Assembly (NCBI RefSeq): GCF_000204055.1
Contig: NW_006768821.1
Span: 83,528-147,527 of the forward strand
DNA: 64,000 nucleotides
DNA from: Melampsora larici-populina 98AG31
Lineage: Eukaryota > Basidiomycota > Pucciniomycetes > Pucciniales > Melampsoraceae
Direction: 5' to 3'
Shown here piece by piece: positions 1 to 12,773 of this stretch. Made by a program: the position numbers and the translations under genes. The notes beneath the pieces are model-generated. The model made no database searches, was not told the DNA's origin, and saw only the letters and a list, made by a program, of their open reading frames with translations. Each line of letters starts with the position of its first letter. Positions within the stretch are counted from its first letter, which is position 1.

Positions 1-413
1 TCCATGCATTGATTCTTGGTAAGGCAATGACTGGCCTCCAAGCTTTTTCGTGATTTTGTTTGTCATTTTTTCATTTCATCCTTTATATTGATATGCGAAT
101 GACATGTATAATAACGTTCAGGCAGGTTTTAGCTGTATTTTTTCTTGTGATTCCATTTACAATCTCTTCTCTCTCCATGAAGCAGTACCCGATTCTTAGT
201 TAATGATCTTGCTTAATTGGAAACATGTGCAATACGGTTGCTGTGTCCAGAAATCAACGCAATCAATTCCTGTTCTGACTATCAGCCTTGATGCCCCCTG
301 CTACAAGCATGTGAGGTGACGACGATCCCAGCTTGATCACATTTCCACAGCTTCTTTGCATAAAATTCCTCGAAAATATTTACAAACGTGGTGTGGAAGC
401 AACAAAAACAACT
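1..413. other. intergenic, nothing recognised
   Basis: AT-rich sequence with no coding frame I can support. The run of A at 404-408 is the Pol III terminator (T-run) of the minus-strand tRNA that follows. Confidence 0.6.
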
Positions 414-520
414 TGCTGGCGGTGGGATTCGAACCCACGCAGTTTGCACTACCAGGAATCCACGCGATCGACACGCTGAAGACTTAAATCTGGCTCCTTA
501 GACCGCTCGGACACGCCAGC
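414..520 (-). tRNA. tRNA-Leu(UAA) with intron
   Basis: On the minus strand the acceptor arm GCTGGCG (514-520) pairs with CGCCAGC (415-421) and position 414 gives discriminator A, usual for Leu. The D arm reads TCCGAGCGGTCTAAGGA. The anticodon arm CCAGA-TTTAAG carries anticodon TAA. The T arm GTGGGTTCGAATCCCAC is canonical, and a long variable arm as in class II tRNAs precedes it. The 3' anticodon strand CCTGG comes only after about 25 extra bases placed just 3' of position 37, the usual tRNA intron site. One mismatch remains at the base of the anticodon stem. A T-run terminator lies immediately downstream on the minus strand. Confidence 0.93.
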
Positions 521-1480
521 TTGACGGGTCGGGGCCAATGTATGGTAAGAATGACATGTGTTGACGATCTCTGTTTGGCTCTTGACAGGACACCTTGGTA
601 TTTGCTTGCATTGGCCAATTGATTGTATCACAAGGAAGTTTTGAAGATTTTACTTTTTGTCCATATCATGACAAGACATGATATAGCAATTGATGTTTAC
701 CTGAAATTCATAAGCATTCAGGGGCTTTCCATATGTACAATATTTGCTTGGATTATGACTTGCTCATTGGAGCACCTATTACTTTTAGAGTGAAGAAAAA
801 TCAACCTGATCTGGTATGTGATTGTTTAAAGTGTTCTGGGAGTTGGACTTATAAGGCTCTTGAAGTGTGCTAAGAGAAGTCTTGTGTTTTATTACACACC
901 AGATGTTTGAGAGGCCCAACCCAACCCATCCTTCTTGAATGATCCTCCTCAAAGATACCAAGATTCTTGGGCCGCAGGCAGTTCTGATCATCCCTTAACA
1001 CCATTATTGTATCTCATATAACGCTTCTGACCACAAACATCACTTCACCCCTAACCACATCTTTCCTTCCAAACTTAGTTGCCTGCTTAATACTTGTGTC
1101 ATTCACAATTTTAGACAATGGCACCAATCATCTTGAACATCAAGAACAGATATTAATATTTATTTATATGTTCATGATGATATCTGCCATGAAACAGAGT
1201 ACCTTTGTAAATCATTGGAATCAAAAATTTGGCCAAGATGAAGCAACCCTTGCAACTCTGTTGATGATACAAGCCCAAGCCCACAGGCAAAGATGCACTC
1301 TGCCTAGATATTTCTGGCCTTGTTTTATTTCCAGGCCCAGACTTTTAAAGATGGATCCGTTTGCACTTGGCTAACAATTGTAAGCTCAATTTGCTCTCCA
1401 AATTGGCTTAGGCAGGAGACTGTTTTTACACAACCACTTGCAAAATAGGATCAATTTGTGTATTTTAAAACGACTTGTTT
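521..1480. other. intergenic, nothing recognised
   Basis: Only short frames without recognisable domains. I see no RNA gene or clear repeat in this stretch. Confidence 0.5.
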
Positions 1481-1605
1481 TGTCATCAGGTGCGACCCCA
1501 GTGGCAGCTACTGGTTACATTGGCAGATTTAGGATCATAAGTAAATGGAGGCCTGTGTCCTATCTATGTCAAGTTGTTATTTTTGGCAGGTGAGTCAAAA
1601 ATATT

Positions 1606-2222
1606 GAGTGTTGCTGTGATCCTTGGACTGGCTATTTGAGTTATAAAAAAGGGTAGTGTTGCCACTTATACAAACAAGTGCATCTGTGAAATCCTTGAGT
1701 TGGAGTTGGAATATGTACAATGACCAAGCACAGATGAACAGATCAATTAAGAAACATATTGGCCTTTCTTTGTGGTGTCAATATTGTATTGGTTTCATAG
1801 ATGGCACTTTGGTCCCTTTATCCCCAGCTCCTCTGTAAACAAGAAAGATTGTCATGCATGGAAGTCAATCTATGTGTTGAATTCTCTTGTCATATGCAAT
1901 GATCAGCAAAGAGTACTGTATGCTCATCACAGTTGGTGTGAAAGTGCAAACAATCAAAGGGTGTTGAATTCCAATTGTATGCATTTTTTTCTCCTTCTCT
2001 CCCTCTTAGTACATTCAAACTGATCAGAAGAGCTTTGGGTCTACCAGGAAATGCTCTCTTACTTTTCAGAAGGAGATTTCATCCCGGCGGACTCTGGCTA
2101 TGCTTTGGATGAACATCTTGTGCCAGTGTTTAAACAACCACAATCTGGTGGCCTTTCATCAGCTGAAACTCACTTCAACCACTCCCTATCCAAAAAAACA
2201 AATCACATCCATATAGTGATGT
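1606..2222 (+). repeat. 617-bp tandem repeat, copy 1
   Basis: Begins GAGTGTTGCTGTGATCC and is followed head-to-tail by a nearly identical copy offset by exactly 617 bases. Only scattered differences were seen, such as CTATTTGAG versus CTATCTGAG and CCATATAG versus CCAAATAG. It carries the Harbinger transposase fragment. Confidence 0.9.
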
Positions 2223-2839
2223 GAGTGTTGCTGTGATCCTTGGACTGGCTATCTGAGTTATAAAAAAGGGTAGTGTTGCCACTTATACAAACAAGTGCAT
2301 CTGTGAAATCCTTGAGTTGGAGTTGGAATATGTACAATGACCAAGCACAGATGAACAGATCAATTAAGAAACATATTGGCCTTTCTTTGTGGTGTCAATA
2401 TTGTATTGGTTTCATAGATGGCACTTTGGTCCCTTTATCCCCAGCTCCTCTGTAAACAAGAAAGATTGTCATGCATGGAAGTCAATCTATGTGTTGAATT
2501 CTCTTGTCATATGCAATGATCAGCAAAGAGTACTGTATGCTCATCACAGTTGGTGTGAAAGTGCAAACAATCAAAGGGTGTTGAATTCCAATTGTATGCA
2601 TTTTTTTCTCCTTCTCTCCCTCTTAGTACATTCAAACTGATCAGAAGAGCTTTGGGTCTACCAGGAAATGCTCTCTTACTTTTCAGAAGGAGATTTCATC
2701 CCGGCGGACTCTGGCTATGCTTTGGATGAACATCTTGTGCCAGTGTTTAAACAACCACAATCTGGTGGCCTTTCATCAGCTGAAACTCACTTCAACCACT
2801 CCCTATCCAAAAAAACAAATCACATCCAAATAGTGATGT
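2223..2839 (+). repeat. 617-bp tandem repeat, copy 2
   Basis: Second head-to-tail copy of the 617-bp unit. Near-identity to copy 1 points to a recent duplication or an assembly artefact near the gap. Confidence 0.9.
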
Positions 2840-2843
2840 TTCT

Positions 2844-3131
2844 TGGTGTGAAAGTGCAAACAATCAAAGGGTGTTGAATTCCAATTGTATGCATTTTTTT
2901 CTCCTTCTCTCCCTCTTAGTACATTCAAACTGATCAGAAGAGCTTTGGGTCTACCAGGAAATGCTCTCTTACTTTTCAGAAGGAGATTTCATCCCGGCGG
3001 ACTCTGGCTATGCTTTGGATGAACATCTTGTGCCAGTGTTTAAACAACCACAATCTGGTGGCCTTTCATCAGCTGAAACTCACTTCAACCACTCCCTATC
3101 CAAAAAAACAAATCACATCCAAATAGTGATG
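2844..3131 (+). repeat. partial third copy of the tandem unit
   Basis: Repeats the last ~290 bases of the unit (offset 293 from copy 2), starting TGGTGTGAAAGTGCAAACA and ending at AAATAGTGATGTTT. After it the sequence continues into a unique 3' part of the transposase relic. Confidence 0.88.
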
Positions 3132-3395
3132 TTTCAGATGCAATTTGTCTTGCTTTACAAGCTACAACTAGAAATGGGCAACTCAAAGGGGGCTAGGTTT
3201 GCATGTAATTGAATATCAGCTTGTGTAGTAGTCCACAACTTTATCATAGTGGATGGATCACCTATGGTAGGCTTTGGAAGGAGCAGCACCTCAAAAGCTA
3301 TAGATGAAACTAATGACAAATTTCAGGTGGTCCAATATTGATTCTGTTGGCATCCAACAGTGTGATGTGTGATGATCTACTCATTGATTTTTTAT

Positions 3396-3495
3396 NNNNN
3401 NNNNNNNNNNNNNNNNNNNNNNNNNNNNNNNNNNNNNNNNNNNNNNNNNNNNNNNNNNNNNNNNNNNNNNNNNNNNNNNNNNNNNNNNNNNNNNN
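3396..3495. other. assembly gap (100 N)
   Basis: Exactly 100 N, a conventional placeholder for a gap of unknown size. It lies about 260 bases after a tandem array, a typical place for assembly collapse. Confidence 0.99.
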
Positions 3496-6022
3496 TGGCC
3501 TTTTTTCCTTTCCTCTTGCATGTCATATCATTTATACACATATTTGTAATGCGCAAAATAACCCCATAAAGGATAGCTTTTTGGTATTATTGATGTGATT
3601 TGAAAAGAGCACAGACATCTTTTGGCATATTGGTTATCATTCAAGGGACCGCCTAAGATGAAAATAGCTTCCAATGACTAAAGATGGAAGTCATACTTGA
3701 TTTACAAGAGGAAAAAGAGCTTGAACTCATGATGGTAATCGGATCAAACTCCTATGTTGTGTATGTATCCCTAACTCAATCTTGAGTCTCTTAAGTCTTT
3801 GTCTTTACCAGAATAATCATACTCATCAATCTTCACCCTTTCAGATTTCCCTTAGATATGAGACACATTTGCTTCTGTCCTTTCCTACTGCAGAATCACT
3901 TGACAACCCCCAAAATGAGCCGCACAGCCCAGAGGGATTTTGTTCGGCCGCTTCAGTGGATTCTCTTGTGCAACCTGATTGGCTGTGTGTTTCTGTAACA
4001 CTTTGTGGATCTTCAGATCCTTAAGCCTCAGTCTGTGAATGCCAGGCAATAAATGCTTGTGTACCTACACCGTTTGTGTGTAGTTTGAGATTACCTGGCG
4101 TTGGGCACATTTCTTGTGGACACAGTGTGATTAACATGGTACATGCAAGCCACAAGTTCACAATCATTTCTTCAGTTTCAATTTTTTCCTTAGCAGCTAG
4201 GTTGGTTGCTCAATTAGTGGTGATAATATTGGTCATTGCTGTGGTGATAGAAGAGGTGATCTTTTCTTGGGTTTGGGCAGAGCTTGGGTCACTCTCCCCT
4301 AGTTCTTTGGTGGAAAGACAAGAAGCTATACAATGAGGCCCAAGTAGGCTTAAGTTATAGAGCCAGGGATCTCTTTACCACTGGTTTCACAACACTTCTT
4401 GGAGATATCAACAGAGGCAGAGAGGGGTGGTATAGAATGTATGTTAGTGAAATTACTAAACACCGGGGTATAGTTATTTTGAGTAGAAGTTGGATCATCT
4501 TGTAAATTGGTATCAATTGTTTCTTCCCAAGTATGAGTTATAGCACTGTCTTTTGAGGTCTGAGAGGGCTGATTGTTGTTCAACTTGGTGAAAGAGGCCA
4601 AGCCCTGGACTTGATGACCTCCTAGCAATTCCTTCATGGCCAATGGTTCAGCTGACAATTGGTCTTGAACAATGGCCTCAAGCTCCTCATAAAACAGACA
4701 TTCTAATAGTATTTTCATTGAAGCAGATCATAAACAATCAGTGAGTTGAAACTTACATAGCTGCCTAATTCAACATACCTTGAAGAGGTCCATACACTTT
4801 CTTATGACCTTGTCTCTTTGCAAATTTTAAAGCTAAGATCTCATTTTTTGATAAGTTTAACACAATGTTTTCACCGCCAATATCTTCTGCTAGATCACCC
4901 TCCCCAGTAGCAAATTGGATCTGGTTAGTCTCTCAAAACCACCCTTCAAGCTTTGAGATCTATGTATAACAAAAAAATTAAATAATCATTATGTCATACA
5001 ATTATTACAAACAAAAACCCACTGACTTTTGTAAAGGACACTTTGTCCTCACTTAAAGGAAAGGACTCGATGAGGGGATTGGGTTCACTTTGCCACGTAG
5101 TGGACTTGAGGATTCTAGAACCCAAGTAACTGATATATTTATTGCCTGACTCCAAAGGTAATAGAGAATGAATCAGTTCTAAATTCCCTAAGGAGCCAGT
5201 ACAGATGGAGCGTCAAGTGAAAGTAAAAAGAACAATTGCTAAGTCTATCTGTTAAGTATCTAAGTTGAATATGTTTATATTAAATGTAGTATGTTTGTAG
5301 TGAGGTATGCATCATTACAACTTTCTTTTTATATCATCAATCTGATTTCATTACATGCCCCTTGCTTACAAGAAACTCTGCCACCCATTCACAGATCACA
5401 TTTTTTGTTTTGGTGCACAGATCATTGTAATTTCCATATACACTACACCATTCCACAACAAGATCTAAATTGGTCTTGCCATCACTGTCTGGTGTGAAGC
5501 AGCTTTTTCTAGCCTTGTTGATGGGTGCCTCATTTTGTCATCATTGTGAGTGTCCTGACTAGCATCTTGAGTTTGAGTTTCACATTGAGTTTCATTTTGT
5601 TTATGACCTTAAGACCCATTTTGAGACACATGAATAGATGTAGTTGTTTCAGTATACTTTTGGAAAGAAGTGTTTCAAGATTTTTGAGAAGGCAGATGAG
5701 AGGCTGCTGGATTTAGAGGTTGTCCTTGTGGCTTCTTGGGTGCGCCAGGACTGGCCATTGAGGCTGTAGGATGGTCGGCTGATTTGTGAGGTGAAAAGGT
5801 TGTGGTTTTTGGGTGATGATGTGGGGTTAGAACCATTTTTTGAATGGGTTTTTGTATCTACGGTTGGGTAGCCAATATCCGCCCAATTGGAAAAACCTGT
5901 CCAAAAAAAACATAAATCATACAGGTAGTCATGGGTGTTTTGCATAGGTTCTCAGGTTGTGTTTTGATGTTTTTGTAGCCCTTATACAACTGTTTCATCA
6001 TATGCTGGATGTTGAGAGATAA
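3496..6022. other. intergenic, nothing recognised
   Basis: No gene I can support. The longest open frame (4350-4718, minus, 122 codons) has no family resemblance and no start context worth trusting. The sequence looks like decayed repeat DNA. Confidence 0.45.
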
Positions 6023-6065
6023 TTAGGGGATACAAAGTAGAATCCGGGCACGTGCCCGGATTTTT

Positions 6066-6129
6066 TTTGGCAGTAAATTCCGATTTTCTGGGCACAAGTC
6101 CGGGCCCAGAATTCAAATTTACTGCCAAA
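6066..6129. repeat. 64-bp palindromic insert inside the left TIR
   Basis: TTTGGCAGTAAATT at 6066-6079 is mirrored by AATTTACTGCCAAA at 6116-6129. The right TIR of the element lacks this segment, so it interrupts the left arm between CCGGAT and TCTGGCAACACCCGAC. It may be a tiny MITE or a local foldback duplication. Confidence 0.65.
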
Positions 6130-6758
6130 AATAATCTGGCAACACCCGACTCGCAGCGCAGACTGTGAGGCACAGTCTGTGCCTGCGCTGTAGCTCAGCG
6201 CTGGGATTTTTCAGATTTTGGCCACTGCGCGTTTTTGCAGCGCAGGGGCTTTTTGAATTTTGGGCACTGCGCGTTTTCGCAGCGCAGTGGCCTCACTTGA
6301 TGGTGAAACTGTGCCAACTGCGCTCATTCTTACATACATACAGTGAGATGTTGAGGAAGGGGTGGGGAGGTTTTTAATCGCTCCTCTATGATTTTGTACA
6401 AATGCTCTTAGTACTTAGGTACTTATCTAGACTTTTTTGTTCTTGACTTGAGAATGGATCGATTCATGGATCAAGGTGAAGGGAGAGGAGTTATTGAAAT
6501 AAAATAAAGGTGACATTTTGTCATCCTTCCATTCTTACGGGCATCTTGATCAAGGAAGAGATTTGAATAACCTCTTGGCCATGATATCACTTGTATGTCA
6601 TAGATAGGTATGAGTCGTGAATCGTGATTGATAAAGACCCGCTCCCTGCTGATAAACTTGGTCATCACACAATTCCAGCTCGTTTTTTACAAACATATGT
6701 CCCCTTGATTACCCCTTTTAATATACTATTGTAGTAAAACTCATTATCACTTTCCAAA

Positions 6759-9700
6759 ATGTCCTCTAAATCCAAGAAATCAAAAGCATCCTTTTCTTCT
6801 AAGAAACAAGCTAATTCAAATTCTAAGGTTACAAAGCCTTCTAATCCTAGAGTTACTACTTCTTCTCAAAAGCCAGATGGAGATACTACCACAATTGTTT
6901 TAGATGTAGACTCTGATGATGAGAATTATGTAACAGAAAAGGAACTCAAAGATGAAGAAGAAGAAGCCGAAAATTCATTTGAAAGCACTCCGTCTAAAAC
7001 AGATGGCAAACGAACTTGTCAATCTCCAAAAGCGTCAAAGTCTAAGGCAGTCAAAAAAGGAAAGGCAAAAAGAGTTCGAAAGTCACAAGTATGTAACTTT
7101 TTTCATCTAAACTCAATCCTTATCCAAAACCCGCTGACTGAAAAACCCCAATCAGAATTACAAAATGCCTGACAACGTAGATGCCGATCAAGACTCTGAT
7201 GTTGATGTTCAAAGTTTGAAGTCTGAAACTCACTTTGATCCTATCAAAAGTTACTACGGCAAAGAACTTGTGCTTGGACCAAGGCAAGTAAGTCAAGTAT
7301 TGCACAATCTTCAATGAGATTGTTTGGTTCCGTTGTTTGCTTACTTAGTGCTTGGTTTCATCAGAAAGAAGGTGAAGAACCCAGGTGCCGTACATGCTTG
7401 TGGTGTGGTGAAATATTCACGGATGGCGACAAGAGTCGTTGGAATCTTACGGAGCATTGAGACGGTGGAAGTAACCGCAAGCCCTGTAAAAAAAGAGAGC
7501 GGGCCATTGAAGCAGGTGCCAAACTCCCTCCTACCTGGCAGGAGAAGAAGGCAGAGTTGGCACGAGCAGAGGTGCAGAAAGAAGTAGGAAGTCACACTCT
7601 TGATGCTTTTCTTGAGTTGCCTAAATTTTCTGTTGGGTTACTCAACACAATCTTAGTTTTATGGCTCCTACGTAACTGCATTCCATGGCTACGCATGGAG
7701 GATACATACCTTCAGGCTGCTTTTGTGCTTTGCAATCCAGCAGCAAAGTTATGGTCAGCTTCATGGTCAGCTCGACAGGCAATGACCTACTTTGAAGAAT
7801 TCCACAACAAGTTAATTGGTACTCTGCAAGTGAGTGTTTGCACGTTCTGATATGTTTATCTTTACTGTAATTGAAAAGAATACATATATGTTTGGTATAG
7901 GATTTGTCTTCGAAAATTTGTGTCATTCATGATGTTTGGACAACAAAGGGGGGAAAGCGAGCGTTTATTGGGGTTGCTGTGTCATATATTGACAAAGACT
8001 TCAAGTTTCACGTGCTGCATTTGACATTGAAGCTTGTTGCATGGAATCACTATGGTGTCCTACTGGCTTGACCAGTTGGACGATTCCTGATACGACATGG
8101 GTTGCATAAAAAGATAAGTGATCTAATTTTGTTTTTTTTATTTGTACATCATGCGGATCAACTTTTGGGCTTATCAATGTTTCAATATAACACATGGTTG
8201 CCCAAACAACCGATTCAGGATCAAGCAATCCAGTCTTGGCTCAAGAACTTGAGAAGATGTTCTTGGATGCTGAAGATCCACATTATTGGAACTCGAAGCG
8301 CAACCAAATTAGATGTTACTGTCATAAACTTGCTCTAACGGTCAAAGCTGGCTTGGATACGATTGGATTTCAAGCTGGTCCAACAAAACCAACAGCACCG
8401 ACTGGCAAAAGACTCCGACTTTTGTTACCAGATGATTCCTTGCCACCACCCAAAATCGTTCTTGCAGATGGCACAACTGTTCAAGATGAAAAGGATGTTA
8501 ATGAAGAGGAAGAATCACCAGATGACATTACAGGTGATCCTACTCATGTCACCGATGACAACTCCGAAGGCGAAGATGATCACAACGGTCCAGATTACAA
8601 AGACCAACGGCCTGATGCTGATCTAGTACCCCGAGCTCTGACCAAGGTCAGTCTGTTTCATAATCATTTTCCGAATCCATTCCGTACTTTGAGCTTGGTC
8701 ATGTTGATTTAAAATAATACATGTGTTATCACAGGTTCGAAGGATCAATAAGTTGATCACGTCAAGTGCTCCTCGAATCAACCATTTTCAGGCTACAGCT
8801 CAACAACTATCTTATAAAGGACCCGGATTGATTGGAGCTCATGGCCAAAGATGGAACATCTGGTATGATGCTCAATCCCGCTGCTGCCAAGCAAAACAGG
8901 TAAGTGACGACTTAATTGTATAATGAGCATTGTAATAGATGAATTGTGTATTTTTCAGGTAATCAATTTTATGATCAGTTCGGATCAAGAAGGCTATTAT
9001 GAAGGTATTACCATCATCCCTGACGAATGGAAAGGGGTTGAGGCGCTCAATAAGGTTCTTGAGGTATGTTATTGATTTGTTCTTTTAGGTCGCAACTTAC
9101 ATACATACTGATATTTGTTTAATCAGTCATAGGTCTTTCTACTCTCCACTAAGAAGATGGAAGTTGACGGACCAACAGCTGGGTCCATCCTATTTCAATA
9201 CTTGACATTGATCAGCATATTAACAACGATGAAGAACGAAACACCTCACCTGGCGATTTCAACAATGATTGGTGCGATGACCAACCAGCTTCGACTGTAC
9301 CAAACTGAGTCGTTACATTGTGATCCTGTCATCTTAGCCACACTTCTCAACCCACGTTATCGTCTCATTTTCTTCCCCCAGAAGTATCCAACATACGCCA
9401 CCCAACGCCGAACACCTTTTTCGACAGGCTCTTTCCTCCCTCGGAGGAGAAGATCACAACGAGCAAGATAAGGAGACTCAGGATGTTGAACCTGAATCAT
9501 TCAAATCATGTGATCCTTTTGAAGAAAACGGGGCCTTTGAAGCCAGTTCAACTGTACAACTGAGCAGTGACGACGAGATCGATCAGTATCTTTCAGGAAA
9601 ATATCCATGTAATGGTGACATCTTGGAATGGTGGCGAGTAAGTTCTTTGCTTACTCTCAATCAATTAAACAATTTCATATTGTACTTACTCATTGATCTT

Positions 9701-9990
9701 TTCAGTTCAATCAAAAGTCTTTCCCAAGACTTGCTCGGCTAGCTCGCAATTATCTATGCTGTATGGGTACCTCGTGTACAGTAGAGAGGACGTTTTCCAC
9801 AGCTGCTCACATCTGTACTAGCAGCAGGGGTGGCCTTATCTCAAGAACAATAGAACGGGCAGTAGGTGTGTGTCAATGGCTTAAACAGGGTTTCTTTCCA
9901 GGTGGTGAAATTGGAAAGGCTGTCACGGCTGTCGAAAAGCTTGCCAAGAATTTGACCAAGAAAAAGAAAGCCGACAATTCAAGCAAGTGA
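6759..9990 (+). pseudogene. hAT transposase with two TGA stops
   Basis: Early exons read as 6759-7088, 7156-7287, 7365-7829 and 7901 onward, all phase 0. Domains in order: a highly charged Ser/Lys N-terminus; a BED-like zinc finger (CRTCLWCGEIF..H, ~7386-7457); the hAT catalytic start VIHDVWTTKGGKRAF (~7922); the DSGSSN block (~8209); an acidic linker; and a C-terminal hAT dimerisation segment with CTVERTFSTAAHI (~9776). Two in-frame TGA codons, at 7458-7460 (after the zinc-finger His) and 8069-8071 (after WNHYGVLLA), interrupt exons that otherwise align well. Cut-and-paste transposition in the nucleus would be its ancestral role. Confidence 0.82.
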
Positions 9991-10392
9991 AGGTTTGGCT
10001 TGCTTTTCTGCGATCTAATCTTTTATCTAATCTTTTTCTCTAAAAGTTCGATTCCTTTTGCTTCTTTGTATGCCAACGTCCTTTTTGATTTGTATGCCCT
10101 CTTATTTCATTATACATATGCCAGCTTTTTATACTTTCTTTTACAATGAAACAAGTCTTGTTCACCGCTCCTGATATCGCAGTTTTTTGCCCACTGCGCT
10201 GCGCTGGACTGCTCTGTAGAGCAGCGCAGGGGCCTACCAGAATTTGGATAACTGCGGCTCAGCGCAGCGCAGTGGGTTTGCCAAAATCCGCTTTTTCTGG
10301 CGCAGCCCAGTTTAGCACATTCTGCGCTGTACTGCGCTGAGGTCGGGTGTTGAATCTGGGCATGCGCCCGGATTCTACTTTGTATCCCCTTA

Positions 10393-11138
10393 ACCAAGTT
10401 TTACTACCTTGAAGAAAATTGAACTTCCAAGTTTACCAATGAAGAGCTAAAATGCAGTCTTTGCTGGAGTCAACAAATGTTGAATGAGAAAATGAATACC
10501 TTCTTAAGGGCTTCTCTTTGTGAGTAGGTATGACTCGAATACTGAAGAGAAATCAGATGATTGTATCACAATTGAGATACATCCATGCTGGTCTCAAGGG
10601 AAATGAGAAAGGAAGTGGATGATTTGAGATTTGAGAGAATATTCAAACTCACTCAACAATTGGAATGATCAATCACGTAGAAATTTACTCCCAATGTGGC
10701 CAGAGAAGTAGCGCTCAGCACATAGAAGGGAAGCCAAAGTGATACGTCGGTTGAATCCTTGCTAGAATTTGCAAGATATAGCATACTAATCAAAATCATT
10801 CAGCTGCACTAAAAGAAAATGATGTAAGGTGCATCTTTTGTTGAAATCTATGATCAAACAAGATTCCCAAACATGTGATCAAAATTGTCCTTGTAAATCA
10901 CTCATTTTTCCATATTTGAAGGATACACAGTCCGAAATCATTACGTACATCCAGCCCAACATAAAAGATGTTTCATTTTGAAAATTAAAGATATCGGCAC
11001 ATAAGGTTGAGTACAAAATGAGCGCAATGATAAGAAAAAAAAGAAAAAAAGGACAGACATGATCATTGCATCATATGACATCATACAGATAATTGCTGAG
11101 GATCACCCACAAGATGAAGGGCTGTAGGGTACAAAATC
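10393..11138. other. intergenic, nothing recognised
   Basis: AT-rich. It probably contains the 3' untranslated region of the minus-strand F-box gene. No other signal was identified. Confidence 0.45.
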
Positions 11139-12773
11139 TCAAAAACCACTTAATTTGATACCCTTAGACCTGCAAAATTCTTCCAATGGAAAGAGTGCAG
11201 AAGCTGAAACCGAGTCAATTGGATTCTGGTCTGTTTTTATCAAAACTATCTTCTGGAGCCTATGGAATTCATTTGTGGTAATGAAGTCTGAGACTGCTGA
11301 CAGTTCATCTGCCTGTCCATCTGGCATTTCTTCTGTGGTGCTGGTACAGAGAACGAATGTGAGTTGAACAAGGTTTTTACAAGATGAAAAACACTGGATA
11401 TAGTGGGATTTGGAATGAGACTGTATAGTGAGATGTGTCAACCCCAGAAGATAAAATTGATTGCGCCTAGGGTCGAAGTCCAAAATGTCTTCACGTAGGG
11501 AGGGATCCTCATATTCATATAATTTCAGTGTGAAATGTGTTAGGTGAGGTGCCCAAGAACTGATCAATTGAGGTATATGTGGTAATTTCAGGCCGGGACA
11601 ATTTCTAATCACGAGATCGACTAAATTCGGAGGTCCTGTACAACTTCCCTGCAAGATTTCTATTCCACGCACGTAACTTAGAACAAGCCTCTTGAGGTTC
11701 TTGCAATTTGAAAAACAGGCAGCAAGGTTTCGATCAACCTGTTCCAGATTATCAAGTGAAATAAGCGAGAGATGGAGTGATTCGAGGAGTTTTATATTTG
11801 TGATGGATTGAATAAAGAATCTTGGGAGCCTTGCCGAGCTACAACCCATTACCTTGAGATGTTGAAGACTTGCAAGATTTGAAAATAATGAAGTAAAGTA
11901 AGAAGTCGAGCTATGAATCTCTTCTGATGTAGGATACCTGAAGTCATGAACACAACAGAGATTGAGGGTTGTGATTTTTTTACAATGAGAAAGTAACTTG
12001 ACAAGATCTTCGGCATTGACAGCTTTTGTTCCAAATAGCACCATGTCGTGTTCGACTTCAAGGATAGCTTTCTGAACGGGGGTTGCAAGTTTGCTAAAAG
12101 ATAACTCAGAGCCATACATAGGTTTATGATGCTCTGATATATCGACTGTGCCTATATCGGATGATTTCATTGTATGTGGATGTAGACTTTCGTCTCGGGT
12201 ACCTAGCTGAACGGAAAGGAGGTTTGGTATTTTAAGCCAGTTCCTATCTACTTGTACATCCAATTTTCTAACATAAGATCCATGTTTCGGTAAGAGTTCT
12301 TGATTCCAGAAGCTAATTACACTAGTAAGGTCAGCCCAAAACTGAAGGGACTAGAACAACCAAGCAAAGAAAGGATGATCGTCAGTATATACTCGTGATC
12401 CGTCTAGATGCTCAGTATGTCCAATGAGTCAAATTGAGCTCACCTGCCATATGATAGGACGACAGAGAGAATAAATCCTACGATTAACAACAGAAAAAGA
12501 TTGCAAGCTATTGAAGATCGGAGATTCTGGGTTGTATCGATATATTGCGGCTATCGCGGTGTCATATGTGCTCCCAGTATAATCTGAATATACCACACTG
12601 ATTGACTGGTTAATCTTCCGTTGATAATGAACAGAATAGCTACGTTCATTGCGAAGACATTCTATAATTTCAAGAAGTATCTCATCTGGTAGGTTAGAAA
12701 TCAAATCTTTGTGGGTCTCAATAGTTCCTCTTGTTCTGATAGATCGTCTCTTTGATTTTCGTGGGTTGTTCAT
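11139..12773 (-). CDS. F-box protein with leucine-rich-repeat-like C-terminus, 513 aa
   Basis: Two exons, complement(11139-12350, 12444-12773), joined in phase 0 across a 93-base GT-AG intron (GTGAGC...TTCTAG). Exon 1 starts with a basic stretch and an F-box (ISNLPDEILLEIIECL, residues ~26-41), followed by helices ending in CRPIIWQ. Exon 2 holds irregular leucine-rich segments of the type found in fungal F-box/LRR proteins, such as NLKRLVLSY, NLVDLVIRNCPGL and HLTHFTLKLYEYE. F-box proteins act as substrate adaptors of SCF ubiquitin ligases through Skp1. The target here is unknown. The gene is open throughout and reads as intact; it belongs to the large, variable F-box families of basidiomycetes. 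Confidence 0.85.

Larger units (their letters stand above)
1481..3340 (+). pseudogene. decayed PIF/Harbinger (DDE_Tnp_4) transposase, tandemly repeated
   Basis: Fragments in shifting frames match the order of a HARBI1-like transposase. A CIGFIDGTLVPL block (first catalytic Asp region) lies near 1785-1825 and again near 2402-2442. It is followed by a DQQRVLYAHHSWCESANNQR block. A further block with YFSEGDFIPADSGYALDEH (second Asp region) then FNHSLSK occurs three times, near 2057, 2674 and 2967. The end, near 3215-3240, resembles the ACVVVHNFI helix of the family. Frames are broken by shifts and stops, and the segment is partly triplicated, so no functional protein is possible. The family is known to cut and paste with a three-base target duplication, but no TIR was found here. 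Confidence 0.72.
6026..10389. mobile_element. hAT-type DNA transposon, degenerate, with TTA flanks
   Basis: The ends are inverted: GGGGATACAAAGTAGAATCC starts at 6026, and its reverse complement ends at 10389. Beyond that both sides share CCGGGC, CAACACCCGAC and CAGCGCAG, with a ~70-base palindromic insert in the left arm. The sub-terminal regions carry repeated GCGCAG/CAGCGCAGTGG motifs, as hAT ends often do. The interior encodes a broken hAT transposase. A three-base direct repeat TTA abuts both ends (6023-6025 and 10390-10392). That is not the 8-bp duplication expected for hAT, so the border or its history is uncertain. Confidence 0.75.

Noticed and set aside
4350..4718. 122-codon minus-strand frame
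   Set aside because: No domain, no splice partners and composition like surrounding repeat DNA.
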